Of a DNA stretch of 64,000 bases, positions 40,957 through 51,246 are shown one piece after another (within the stretch, counting starts at the first letter, position 1; each line of letters opens with the position of its first letter). The notes below the pieces were generated by a model. It had not been told where the DNA came from. It saw nothing but the letters and a program-made list of their open reading frames with translations, and did not search any database. This DNA is from Graphiopsis chlorocephala (lineage: Eukaryota > Ascomycota > Dothideomycetes > Cladosporiales > Cladosporiaceae), in assembly GCA_022828445.1 (NCBI GenBank), contig JAIZZJ010000008.1:682001-746000 (forward strand), given 5' to 3'. The position numbers were made by a program, and so were the translations under genes.

Positions 40957-41751
40957 ATGGACACCTTCGCCCGCGCCACCGGCCACCAGGAGATCGGCGA
41001 GGCCGCGCCCTCACGACCAGCCAACTTCCCGGAACCTCCGCCCATCCCAGAAACCGAGCACCAGCTCTCACATCGCGCATCCCGCGCCTCGCTACCTCTG
41101 AACCGCCAGCGCTCACATCATTCCACACGCTCCTCGCGGACACATCGTGCGCACGACAATGTCACAGTCACTGCCAGCGAACCCGGAGCCTCCTCAGTAC
41201 GCCGCTCCAACGAGTCCGGCCTCTCAGACGGCTCCGAGGACGACTTCCAATGGGGACCCGACCACCCGTGCTTCCCACACCCAAACCCACACTGCAGCCC
41301 CAGCAGCGAAGACGCGATCCATACCCGTGTGATCAGAGTGCAACGAGACTGGCTAGCGACCGGCGACCTATACCCCACCTACGCCAACCTCTACCCGGAA
41401 ATCCTCGACCCAGCAGTCTCAGAGAGCGACTTCCGCTATCTGATCGCCAACCTCAACGCCCGCATCGAAGGCGCATTCAACCCATTCACCCTCCGCGCGC
41501 TCGTCGACTGTCTGCTCGGCGTGTTTACTGGCTTCATCTGGGACGACTTCGGCCTGTCCGGCGCAAAGACTGGCCAAAAGCATTTGGAGACCTTTGTTGA
41601 CAATTGGAACGCACAAAAAGCGAAAGAAGGCCGTGAGGTCAAGCTGGTACAACCGAGGAGGACGGGTTTCACGGCGCTGGACTTCATCATTCCGGATCCG
41701 GGCATTGACCTTGCGCCTGACGACCAGATGACGATGACAGAGGGCGGATAA
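40957..41751 (+). CDS. ERF4: Erf4/Golgin A7-domain palmitoyltransferase subunit
   Basis: 264 aa, single exon. Residues 1-120 are disordered (Ser/Arg/Pro-rich). Residues about 122-226 form the Golgin subfamily A member 7/ERF4 domain: TRVIRVQRDWLATGDLYPTY, then SDFRYLIANLNARIEGAFNP, then a hydrophobic LVDCLLGVFTGFIWDDFG that would sit in or on the membrane. Erf4 (Shr5) pairs with the DHHC enzyme Erf2 to palmitoylate Ras at the ER (family knowledge). No DHHC partner lies in the window. The name rests on domain architecture; a GCP16-like Golgi role is the alternative. Confidence 0.82.
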   Translation: MDTFARATGHQEIGEAAPSRPANFPEPPPIPETEHQLSHRASRASLPLNRQRSHHSTRSSRTHRAHDNVTVTASEPGASSVRRSNESGLSDGSEDDFQWGPDHPCFPHPNPHCSPSSEDAIHTRVIRVQRDWLATGDLYPTYANLYPEILDPAVSESDFRYLIANLNARIEGAFNPFTLRALVDCLLGVFTGFIWDDFGLSGAKTGQKHLETFVDNWNAQKAKEGREVKLVQPRRTGFTALDFIIPDPGIDLAPDDQMTMTEGG

Positions 41752-42457
41752 ATTAGAACGCCCGGGATGAATACAATAATTAATACTGCGCCCGATGGGC
41801 AAAAGACAGCCGATACTCACGGTTCGGCTACAGAGAAAAGCAACTCACTGGTAGACGAAAACGGGTCAGCCGTCCCGCCCTTGGACAAGCCAATGGACCT
41901 GATTTTACTCTGGAATAATCACGCACCGCTGAAGAACCCGGTTCATTTTCCGGGACTAGACAAAACCGGGGGACCGTGTTCGTGACCTTGCAGCGGGAAG
42001 GCGCCGTGTTGCGGTTTGTAGAACGAGCAAAGACCAGTTGCCAGCACTACAGGAGCGGGGCGAACCAGGCCCGTCTATCACACCATTTCGCATTGGAGTA
42101 GCCCAGTCTCCAGAGGTGTGTTCAGACGTACCAAAGAGGCAAGAAAGAGCGGCGATTGAGGCACAGGAAGAAGAGAAGGTAAAGGGCACTAGACATCAGC
42201 CCTAACGTGTAAGATGAAACGAGAATATGGTGACCGCACACAAGACGGATAATTCACTTGAGAGAACATAATGTATATAATCCAGGCTCGAGGTCACAGG
42301 CTCGTTACCAAAGCATGTTAATTTCTTCAAAACTTCCGATCAAAAGATCACAATGGCATGCCAGCCAGGTATCGCATGAGCATCTCAAACCTTCCCAAAC
42401 GCCTCGCTAAGTCGAACCCAATCCATATCACACAATCGCACTCACTGCTAGCGGCAT
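41752..42457. other. Convergent intergenic region, 0.7 kb
   Basis: Between the 3' ends of the Erf4-type gene and Kin17. The 72-codon plus frame at 41767 lacks protein-like features. Nothing else seen. Confidence 0.45.
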
Positions 42458-43495
42458 TCAACCTAGGCGCGGCCTCTTACCATTTCCACCGCCACGTTCA
42501 TCTCTGAGGCGCTTACGCTCCATTTCTTCTCTCATGATTCTCTCTGCATTGCTCATCTTCTTCTCTGGCTCGGGCGCGGCCATAGGTTTCTTGCCTGCCA
42601 GTGCATTCGGCCGCTTTCCAAGGAGGGCGTTGGGCTTCTTTCCCATGAGGCCTCCAAGAGAGATCTTGGGAGGAGCTGTAGCAGGAGCTGGAGCGGGTGT
42701 TTCTGAGGGTGCGTCTTTCTTCTCGGGAAGTGGTGTCGGAGCAGAGTCTTGCGCAGAGAATGTGTCGATAGCGACTGGCGCATCTGGCTGTGGCTCTTTC
42801 GCGGGTTCTGCAGCTTTCTGTGCAGCTTTCGCACCCAGAGTCAAGCTCAGCTTCACCGGTTCCGCGCTGACTTCTCCAAGCTCTGGTTTGTGCACTCCCT
42901 CGCCTTCTTTCTTGTGCTCCGCCTCCAGCCGCTCCTTCTCTTTCGCAGCCTCCTTAGCCCTCTTAATCTGCTGGTTCAGCAGCTTACTCTCCAAATCCTC
43001 ATCACCCTTAGCCTGCCTCTCCTTCCTCTTCACATCCTCCCTCCTCGCCACCGCCTCCGGCGAATCATCAATAAACGAAATCTCCAACCCCCTCTCCCCC
43101 TCCTCCACGCGACAAACCCCCTCCCTTCCAAGAAACTTCGCAAACTCCGTCAAACTCGGCCACTTCGTCGAGTTCATGTGCACATGCTCTTTGTCGCGAA
43201 TGTACTCCTGGTAGAAATTGTTCATGTGGACTTTCTTCTCGCCGTGGGAGGTTTTGAGGAGTTGTAAGAAGTCGCGCTTGAATTGGTTGGAGTACTCGTT
43301 GATGTATTTTTTGGGATCTTCGCCGACTTGCAGCATGCCGCGCACGTGCGACTCGGACATGGTGTGTTGCTTGAAGCCATTTTCGTCGCGGCATTGTTTT
43401 TCGCAGATTTGGCAGTACCAGCGTAGGCGTTGGAGGCCTTTGGCTTTCATTTTGTTGGCGACATATTTCGTGCTGCCGACTTCGGCTTTGGGCAT
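42458..43495 (-). CDS. Kin17/Rts2 zinc-finger DNA- and RNA-binding protein
   Basis: 345 aa, single exon. The start MPKAEVGSTKYVANKMKAKG is strongly diagnostic of Kin17. A C2H2-type finger follows (Cys28, Cys31, His44, His50), then the winged-helix middle domain (about 51-155: VHMNNFYQEYIRDKEHVHMN and WPSLTEFAKFLGREG). The remainder is a Lys/Glu coiled coil plus a Pro/Ala-rich region with three repeats of GKKPNAL, GKRPNAL and GKKPMAA. Kin17 acts in replication, DNA damage response and spliceosome-associated processes in the nucleus. No C-terminal SH3/KOW-like domain of animal Kin17 is present. Confidence 0.93.
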   Translation of the reverse strand: MPKAEVGSTKYVANKMKAKGLQRLRWYCQICEKQCRDENGFKQHTMSESHVRGMLQVGEDPKKYINEYSNQFKRDFLQLLKTSHGEKKVHMNNFYQEYIRDKEHVHMNSTKWPSLTEFAKFLGREGVCRVEEGERGLEISFIDDSPEAVARREDVKRKERQAKGDEDLESKLLNQQIKRAKEAAKEKERLEAEHKKEGEGVHKPELGEVSAEPVKLSLTLGAKAAQKAAEPAKEPQPDAPVAIDTFSAQDSAPTPLPEKKDAPSETPAPAPATAPPKISLGGLMGKKPNALLGKRPNALAGKKPMAAPEPEKKMSNAERIMREEMERKRLRDERGGGNGKRPRLG

Positions 43496-44166
43496 GGTGG
43501 CGATTGGGGTGTGCGTTGGGAGTGGTTATGTGTGGGTGGCGACTATGGTTTTGTTCTTGTGTGGGTTGGCGCGTGGTAGAGCAGTGTGTGATGTACGAGT
43601 GATAGAGGTGAAGGTCTCTCGATGGTGAGAAGTCGCGAAACCTTAGCTAAGCAGGCGCTGCTGCCTCCGAAGACAGCACTCCAGAGGCTGTGATAGGTCA
43701 AAAGTACTCGGAGTTGCCTCCAGCATTTTTACCTCCATTTCTCTACTACTGCTTCTGATCCACTTCACTTCAACCTCACTTCGCCTATCAACTGTCCACC
43801 CACTGAGAACAAGCAGGCTATGATCTGCTACAAATGGCGCAAATTTCTATTGGATACGGACTCACTTCTAGCCAGCAGCCTTCCCAGATCTCCAACTCGA
43901 TCTCCGGGACCTTTGGACTTGGACCCCACTGTCATGCATCATCGTTGGCCCTGCTCGGAGCTGTGGCCGTGAGCCCGAAGGCGAGGTCGAAGAAATCTCG
44001 AAACGAGTACTAGGCTTTCGAATGGAGCGAATTGTTCCATGTGGTAACGAGACGTGAGCGTTTACCCAAGACGCGTCACAGTCCTGACGCCCGGTTACCT
44101 GGAATCGCTTCTCACGCTTGTTGACGACCCTTACAATCCATTTGGACCCCTCCAACTCTTCTGATC
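43496..44166. other. Divergent intergenic region, 0.67 kb
   Basis: Promoters of Kin17 (minus) and the SDR gene (plus). A CACTTCACTTCAACCTCACT stretch near 43763 resembles the one near 3570; meaning unknown. Confidence 0.4.
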
Positions 44167-45010
44167 ATGACCACTGAACGTCATGGCGCACTGGTAGTCT
44201 TCGGCTCTGGACCTGGTATTGGCGTTCATGTCGCCTCGCGCTTTGCGCGCGGTGGTTTCGAGAAAGTCATTCTGCTGTCTCGAGACGGAGCCAGACTGCG
44301 CAACGACGCTTTCATCGTCTATTCCAACGCGCCACAGGTAGAAGTCAGCACTGTCTCAGCAGACTTGGCTTCACCGGCGGACGTACAGCGTGCTCTCCGA
44401 CGGATCGCGGATATACTTGGAGACACTCCGATCGAATGCATACACTACAACGCGGCAAAAGCACCAAGGACGTTTCTTCTCGAGGAGTCGGCGAGCGACC
44501 TGCGGGCGAACCTTGAGGTGAGCTTCGATGCGAGAAGACATCCCGTCCGTCATCAAAGCCGATGCTAACACTTTACCTCAGGTCTCCGTCGTCAGCCTCT
44601 ATACTGTCCTCAAGTGGGCTATTCCACGACTCTTGTTCATCGCAGGCACCAAACCATACAAGCCTGCATTTATTGTCACCAGCGGCTGGCTGGCCTCTGT
44701 ACCGGAGCCTGCCTACTTCGCCATGGGAGTTTGCAAAGCAGCGCAGCAGAACATCATCCTCAACCTACATGAGCAGCTGACGCCCAGAGGAGTACACTGC
44801 GCGCTCGCTATGGTGAACGGGTTCGTACGCCCGGAATCATATGCGACCAACCCAGCAAATATTGCCGATCAGTGCTGGGATTTATACAGCAGTCAAGGCC
44901 ATGGTCGGATGGAACTCGAGACCCAGATCAACGAACACGAGAACGACGACGGCGCAGACGGCTTGGCAGACATTCGACAGTGGAATTTGGATCATCCATT
45001 CGAGATGTGA
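44167..45010 (+). CDS. Short-chain dehydrogenase-fold protein, atypical (two exons)
   Basis: Exons 44167-44517 and 44582-45010 join across a 64 nt GT-AG intron (branch GCTAAC) to 259 aa. The Rossmann opening ALVVFGSGPGIGVHVASRFA is a variant of TGxxxGIG. DLASPADVQRAL and HYNAA correspond to the cofactor Asp and NNAG regions. VTSGWLASVP has the catalytic-Ser region, but in the segment where SDRs have Y-x-x-x-K the sequence is YFAMGVCKAAQ. Aligning on the Lys puts Met at the Tyr position, with a Tyr only three residues earlier. Activity is therefore doubtful or altered; I think uncharacterised fungal relatives share this. It is probably cytosolic, substrate unknown. Confidence 0.82.
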
Positions 45011-45069
45011 GGACTTTTGACATTTCATATCCGCGTATCGTTCGTGATCTACTCTACTTTGGACGCACA

Positions 45070-46617
45070 CTAGGCTACGCTCTTCATCTCACCACCACTC
45101 ACGTGAGAAACGGGAGAAGACGCGAGAGTCTTCTTGCTCACGATTCTGTACCCGCCAACCAGCAGGACCAAAGCCTCCAATCCCAAGACGACAGCAAGAG
45201 TGACCATGGCGCCGATGACACCGTTCACGACAGGGCTAAGGCCATTGCTGCTCTCCTTCTTGGAGGAGGAAGCAGTCGAGGCATCACCATTGCTGGAGTC
45301 GTCAGTAGCATAGGCTGCGCACGCACCGTCGGTGTTGCTGCAAACATCGCACCAGCGCTCAGTGGAGCTGATGGCAAACTTGTTCATGCCGGCAGTGAAG
45401 TCGTTCCAGCTGATGACATCCTGGTCATTCCCGAACAGCGCGTACGCAGTCGGCTCTGCATCCTCAGAAGCAGTGCCGTTGGAGAACAGGAAGCGGACGT
45501 AAAGCTCGTCAGCGGCAGGGTAGTCAGCCGAGGAGACGGTGGTGGAAGCATTGGTGAAGAGCTCGAAAGTCATGGACGAAGCGTAGTCGACAACAGCGCG
45601 GAGTTCAGGGTGAGCGGTCGACAGGTCTGCAAGACCGAAGAAGCTGGCGAAAGTAGCGTAGGCGCCGAACTGGATGCCGACCTTCTGCTTGCCTTTGCCG
45701 GTGATGGTCTGGTTGAGGAACTCGACGATCTCGCCTGCGAGAACCATGGCGCTCACTGCACGAGCGTTGTCGGCGGCGCTCTCGCTTTCGTTGTAAGCAA
45801 GACCCCACTCGTGGGTATCGGCGAGAGAGTGCAGACGAGCGAACACATCATCGTTGATGAGGTCTGAAGCCGGGTAGCTGGCGTTGTGGATCTGGGCAAC
45901 GTTGATCAGGTCGTAGACTAGGGCATATTGTTAGCTTGTGCTATGTCAAAAACAAGACCAAAATAACATACTCGTATAGGCGTTCTTGAAGTTGATCTCG
46001 CTCTCATTGAAAGTGCCATTCACAACCGGAGAAAGGCTATCATAAAAGTCACGAGTGCTCTCCAAGAGATCATTGTACTCCTTGCTGGAGAAGTACTGGT
46101 TCGAGCTAACAGTAGCCTGACCACAGCCCTGCGCACTCTGCAGCCAAGCGTTGTTCTCGCTGTTAGTACCCTGGTCGACTTCCGAAACAGTGATAAGCTG
46201 GTAACCATCCAAAGGAATAGAAACCTCAGTGCCGTTCCTCAGAGTCGACACGCCCTCTTGCGTGCCGACTTGAGGGTACAAGCCCTGCAAGAAACCCAGA
46301 GCCGAGTGGCCCAGGACGACGTCGGCGGGAGCGGAAACTGCGATCTGAGACTGCTTGACGATGTCGCTGTTGATGCCGTTGACGCGGAAGTCGGCGTCTG
46401 AGGCGATGTAGCGGTTGCGGTAGTACTGGCCGGACCTGTAGACTTGCTCGTAGCCCAGGTTGGTCAGGTTGGCGGGCGGGGTGGACTTTGCTGTGCGGTC
46501 GCCGTGGCGGTGGAACATGTAGATGCCGAGGACCTGCTCGTCGTTGTTGTTGCTGCTGCTGCTCTGGGCGAGAGCGACTGGGAGCGCCGCGAGAGCGAGA
46601 GTGGTGAGCGCGAACAT
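45070..46617 (-). CDS. Histidine acid phosphatase-fold protein, membrane-anchored (two exons)
   Basis: Exons 46617-45972 and 45917-45070 join across a 54 nt intron to 497 aa. A signal peptide (MFALTTLALAALPVALA) is followed by the phosphohistidine motif FHRHGDRTAK (His38). Several N-x-S/T sites fit secretion. A single transmembrane segment near the C-terminus (GVIGAMVTLAVVLGLEALVL) suggests a type I membrane protein. The C-terminal His-Asp proton-donor motif usual in acid phosphatases and phytases is not visible: the aligned region reads VGIQFGAYATFASFFGL. It may be a divergent branch with altered catalysis. Role in phosphate scavenging is an inference. Confidence 0.85.
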
Positions 46618-47813
46618 GTTTGCAAGGTCTCAACGACTGTGGGAGAAACAACACACCCGATGGTATTTCGCAGGAAGATACAAGAGGGGAACGATATCGA
46701 TTTTATCACATTTACTCACGGATAGCCTGCGGCTGTCCATTGGAACGCTACTGCACCCATGCCCTACCGATGACTTTCACAGTTGACTTTGCAGCAGCTG
46801 GCCCAGGCATGCCATTCGCTGTGCGCGCCTGTATCTCCAGGTCTGCGATCCACGAGGTGGAGTACCGCATGGATGTGGCTGGTCGCAACTCGGCCGTGGA
46901 ATGCCGTAGCGCAAGAGCTTGGATAGCTTATTGCTTTAGTGGGTTGGTAGCTTGACAGGAACAGTGCGGGCTTGCTTACTTTACGTCTTGCGATGCCTGG
47001 CCACGGCGTTCAATCCGAAAGGTCATGCATTTACTGGCGGTGGGTGGCATCGCTTGAGTTGAAATCGCTTGACGTAGGATTAACAGCGGTATTGGGAGCG
47101 CGGTATCTCTCGACAGCACACATGGAAGGTGCGTTCCGTACTCAGAGCATCTTGCATCTACAACAAGCGGACCTGGCCGACGTCGAGGCAAGATCTTCAC
47201 ATTATTCGCGTAAAATGCTGCCGCTATCAATTGCAAGCTGTGATGCCGGAGTTCTGCTTGTTGAAGTGGAGTCCCGACCTCGCTAGGCCTAGCCTCTTTC
47301 GGTAGAGTCTTAGCGAGCTCGCATCAAGCTGGCACCGAGCTGCATCTTTCCATGTTGTCCGTACATGTACAGTAAGCAAAACAAATGTTGCTCCGTGAGA
47401 GAAGATATGGTGGCTGCTATCATCGTGAAAGAAACCACGAATTCATGCGGTCTGTCGCGATTAAGGTTCCGTATAATAAGGTATATTGTTCCCGCACTAT
47501 CTAGTATGAATGGGAAAATAGCCATGCATATCTTACTAGACGAAGAGGTCCCGATCCGTGACACAATCATTGGAAATCACTAGGCGCGAGAACGGAAGCT
47601 GCCCTTGCCACGAGCTGATATCCTTGTCTGGATAGAGGCTGACGCCCTGTCAGCGTGTTGCATGGAAGCGTTGGCTACTTGTATTGTGAAGCAATGCGAC
47701 CTATACCAAATTGTGAAAGCAAATCCCCGCCGCCCATAATGTATAATGTACAATCCATTACTGTACAAGAAACGGAAGTCTAGTCTATGGGGGAATTGTG
47801 GCAGCATGCCAAC
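46618..47813. other. Intergenic, 1.2 kb
   Basis: Promoter side of the phosphatase and 3' side of the ABHD11-like gene. Short frames (up to about 110 codons) lack protein character. No RNA gene or clear repeat. Confidence 0.45.
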
Positions 47814-48851
47814 CTAATCCTGGTCCTGGAGGAATTCAACAACAGCTAGAGCTCCTGTTAGCGAATATCTCAACTATATCCACGAGATCAGTTCTCTTAC
47901 CTTTCCTGAAATCCTCAGGCTTCTCCGAGATCACCCAGTGGCCACAGTCAACATCTCTCAGCTGGAATCTAGGGAAGAAACGTCCAATAGTCGGCAGCAT
48001 CTCGTCCGCAACATAGTGGCTCTTAGTGCCTCGCACAAATAGCGCAGGGCCTTCCCACCTCGCCTCATCAGGGTTGGTGAACGGGAAGTCGGCCATGTTG
48101 TTCAACGAGTCCGAAAGGTATTTGATCGGGATGCGCCACTTCATGATCCCGTCCGGTCCTCGCGCAAGATTGGTAAGGAGGAATTGACGAACGGGCATCG
48201 ACTCCTCGTATTCCTTCAAGATCGCATCTGCCTCGCTCTGCTTCTTGAGCTGTGCCTCTTCGATCCTCTTCATGCCCTGTGTGTATTTGGCGAAGCCACT
48301 GTGCAGCGCAGCATCCACGGGCGCATTGTCCACGCTGATCAAAGAGCCAATGGGTGTTTTCTTGCGCAACGCGACGGCCATAGCCGTCTTTGCGCCCATA
48401 GAGTGTCCGATCAGCGTGCTGTCCTTGATGTTCTGCTTCTGCAGGAAGCCTTCCACGTCCTCAGCGAGAGCAGTATAGTCGTGCTTGGAATGGTGCGACG
48501 AGTCGCCATGGTTGCGCAAATCGATCGCGTAGACGGGGCGGTTCAGCTCGCGGGCGAAGACTCTAGGAGGATGTAAGCGGCGTGGTCGCGTCGGAGTGCG
48601 CAGGCTGCGTACTTACTCATGCTCCCGTTGTTCCTCTTCGACCCGAACAAGCCGTGGATGAAGACGATGGGAGCATCTTTCGAGGTAGCCTCCTTGGCCG
48701 GCTCGAAGAAGTCGTATGCGATTTTGACACCACTATCGAGCTCGGCGGTCGAGAAGGGACGACACGCATTCAGTCTGAACGGCTGCTGAGCGCGCAAGAG
48801 TCCGGCTCGTCGTGCGAACATGTTGGCGAGCTTGTGGCTGGTCTGTCGCAA
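47814..48851 (-). CDS. ABHD11/Imo32-like alpha/beta hydrolase (three exons)
   Basis: Exons 48851-48613, 48562-47901 and 47845-47814 join to 310 aa. Introns are 50 and 55 nt. The last exon replaces a read-through tail with the family ending EDFRKAVVEFLQDQD. The N-terminus (MRQTSHKLANMFARRAGLLR, rich in Arg/Ser/Ala, no acid residues for about 35 residues) looks like a mitochondrial leader, as in yeast Imo32 and human ABHD11. Motifs: IVFIHGLFGSKRNN (oxyanion loop), VYAIDLRNHGDSSH, nucleophile elbow LIGHSMGAKTAM, and the catalytic His in DVDCGHWVI. Substrate unknown; probably a mitochondrial serine hydrolase. It is divergent from Fap7, 107 bp apart. Confidence 0.9.
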
Positions 48852-48958
48852 AGCAGAGGAGCGGCGCGCGTGATCTGTTTGTTGCTTCTTGGGTCGGCTG
48901 AGCTAGAAATTTAGAATCCTCCCCCTCCAGCGCAGGTTCACGTCATTTCTCGATTCCC

Positions 48959-49639
48959 ATGTACAAATTATTCCGGCCAACAACTCTCTTACGGTTCGCA
49001 CGCACTCCCACATTCACGACAACTACCAGATCGATCTTCACAATGCTGCGCACCGAGCCCAACATCATCATTACCGGCACGCCCGGTACCGGCAAGTCAA
49101 GCCACTGCGAAGAGCTCGCAACCAAGACCGGTCTGCACCACCTCAGCATCAACGATGTAGTCAAGAAGCACAACATCGGCGAAGCCTCAGACGATCCAGA
49201 CGACCCAAACCTCCAAATCGTCGACGAGGACCGTCTACTCGACTGCGTAGAGAACGACCTGGAAGAGGGCGGACAAATCATCGACTGGCACGCCTGCGAC
49301 TTATTCCCACCAAGCATGATCGACCTGGTTTGTGTGATCCGCTGTGACAACCAGCTACTCTATGACCGTCTCTCGGCTCGCGGCTACAGCGGGAAGAAGC
49401 TCGAGGAGAACATGGACTGCGAGATCATGGAGGTTCTGCTCAACGAGGCCCGCGAAGCCTACGACGAGGAGATCGTGGTCGAGCTGAGGAGCGAGAAGGC
49501 AGAAGATATCGAGGCGAACGTTGAGAGGATTGAGCAGTGGATTACAAACTGGAAGAAAGACCACGGCAAGGATGGCAAGGCTGAGGCGCAATCAAGTGGT
49601 GGAAAGCCCGAGGACGACCCGATGTTCCTTCACGGTTAA
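48959..49639 (+). CDS. FAP7: Adenylate kinase isoenzyme 6 / Fap7, with N-terminal extension
   Basis: 226 aa from the first ATG, or 198 aa from Met29 (49043), which begins the conserved core MLRTEPNIIITGTPGTGKSS. The P-loop GTPGTGKSS, GLHHLSINDVVK, IIDWHACDLFPP and the LID-like YSGKKLEENMDCEIMEV are Fap7/AK6 signatures. Fap7 is a nuclear/cytoplasmic ATPase-adenylate kinase needed for 18S rRNA 3' processing through Rps14. The first 28 residues (MYKLFRPTTLLRFARTPTFT...) are Arg/Thr/Phe-rich with no acidic residues, like a mitochondrial presequence, which is unusual for this family. Two starts could give two forms. It is convergent with Ham1, 96 bp between stops. Confidence 0.9.
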   Translation: MYKLFRPTTLLRFARTPTFTTTTRSIFTMLRTEPNIIITGTPGTGKSSHCEELATKTGLHHLSINDVVKKHNIGEASDDPDDPNLQIVDEDRLLDCVENDLEEGGQIIDWHACDLFPPSMIDLVCVIRCDNQLLYDRLSARGYSGKKLEENMDCEIMEVLLNEAREAYDEEIVVELRSEKAEDIEANVERIEQWITNWKKDHGKDGKAEAQSSGGKPEDDPMFLHG

Positions 49640-49735
49640 AAGAAAGAGGAAAGCACACAATTCATGTTTTATGATACGACTTGTCGTCTTTGTTGCTTTT
49701 CCGTCGTACGCTAGTCAGTGGAGCGCTTTTCACCT

Positions 49736-50574
49736 TCACACCTCCTGCTTGAGCCACTCGACGAGCTTCGCCAGGGCTCTGCCGCGGTGAGAAATCTTGT
49801 TCTTCTCTGCCTTTGGCATCTCGGCGTACGTCTGGCCTTCGTACTCGAAGCATGCGTCCCAGCCTAGCGAGTGTTAGTGTCAGATCTTGTTTCGCGTCTG
49901 GAAGGATCGAAGTATTCCTTACCGAAATCAGTCGGTCCACGAGCTTCAACGATCGAGCCCTAAAGCGACAATTAGCATTGTTGTGAATTTGTTGGCTGCT
50001 CTGACTGTATCCTACCGCTGTCCTTCCTTGGAACACAATAGGCTCGTGGCCGGGACCTTCACAGTAGGCGAAAGTGCACACTGCTTGAGCAGCCTTGTTC
50101 TCGAAGCCCGCAAGCAATTTATGGAATTGCTGCACGCCGAGTGACTGGAGGAACCACTTCCTGCATAGCCGAGCATTGTCAGTAACGTGGCAAGGACAGA
50201 AGAGTCTTAGATATAGCGTACACATAAGGTCCAGGCAGCTCATTGAAAGCATCAAAGCACAAGCACGTATCCTCGACCAGAACCGGTCCTCCAACCTGTC
50301 AAGTCCCAGCCGTCAGCATTTCCATGAATCTATAGTATTGTATCAAACATAGATGAAAACCATCTACGCGCCAGAAAAAACGATAATCGACAAAACGTAC
50401 CGCATCAGCAGCCCTCCTCGCCTTATCCGTCGAGATCTCCTCGATAGTGCCCTGAATCTCAACAAGGTCGACGGCTTGTGACTGCAACTTGACCGGCGTC
50501 TGGGACAAAATGGCCTGCACTTCGGCGAGTTTGTTTTTGTTGCCGGTGATGAAGTTAAGTTCCTTGGGCGCCAT
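49736..50574 (-). CDS. HAM1: Inosine triphosphate pyrophosphatase (five exons)
   Basis: Exons 50574-50401, 50295-50222, 50160-50016, 49959-49923 and 49863-49736 join in frame to 185 aa, the family length. Each intron is GT-AG (105, 61, 56, 59 nt). The protein starts MAPKELNFITGNKNKLAEV (the ITPase S/TGNxxK motif), has DLVEIQGTIEEIS, VLVEDTCLCFDAF and GPYVKWFL, and ends SHRGRALAKLVEWLKQ. It hydrolyses ITP, dITP and XTP to monophosphates and so keeps deaminated purines out of DNA and RNA; cytosolic and nuclear. Adjacent convergent Fap7 also handles nucleotides, but a functional link is not implied. Confidence 0.94.
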
Positions 50575-51246
50575 TGTTGCTCTTATTGTTGTCGTGCGAT
50601 ATGTGAAAATATTTGGTGCGTTCAATTGAAGAAGAGTGTTCAGGCGGTGGTGGGGGTGATGTCAATATCCAAGACTTACTAGGCCTTGATATTTTTGGGA
50701 GAATTGATGGTGAGATGAGCGTTTGGTCGATTTTTGATGGAGGGGCAAGTCTGGGGCTGATAAGGAACTTGATAACGCTTTATCTATTACAATTTTGAAA
50801 ATGATACAATACGAGTGCTTTCCAGATTTTTATAGTTGGCCAACGACCACTCGAGAAAGAGTCGTCGAGGGCGAAACTAGAGTGCGTTGTGTCTTGTTTC
50901 AGACACCGCAAACCCTAAAGTCACACCGGGTAGGCTTGGCCGGTGCCAGTGTGCGATGTATGTATGTCCTTCCAAGGATCAACCATGGCATGCAGTAGGC
51001 ATCACGTTTCTGAGACGACGTAGAGCAGTGCAATCGGGTATCAAAAAATTCGTTAGGAGAGCAAGAGTGCGGGACGGACAGGCATGACTTTCGAACCGAT
51101 TTCTTGAGCTCCGTGGCTAGCTACGTCGCAAATTCTTTTGCCGCAATGCTAGCACCGAGTAAATGCACTGCTAAACGCCGATAACTTTCCACGTTCCGAA
51201 GGCGGCGCGCCGCCAAAACCTCATCCCAATCATCCTGGCGTTGCAT
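50575..51246. other. Intergenic, 0.67 kb
   Basis: HAM1 promoter side and ribosomal protein 3' side. No gene or RNA recognised. Confidence 0.45.

Noticed and set aside
44872..45867. 331-codon plus-strand frame
   Set aside because: Overlaps the SDR end and runs antisense to the phosphatase second exon, whose family motifs are clear.
47836..47900. Read-through C-terminus of the ABHD11-like hydrolase
   Set aside because: The frame stays open into an intron; splicing to 47845-47814 restores the conserved ending, so the read-through tail is not real.
51085..51110. tRNA B-box-like word (reverse strand GGTTCGAAAGTC)
   Set aside because: Flanking bases do not pair as a T-stem and no cloverleaf could be drawn.
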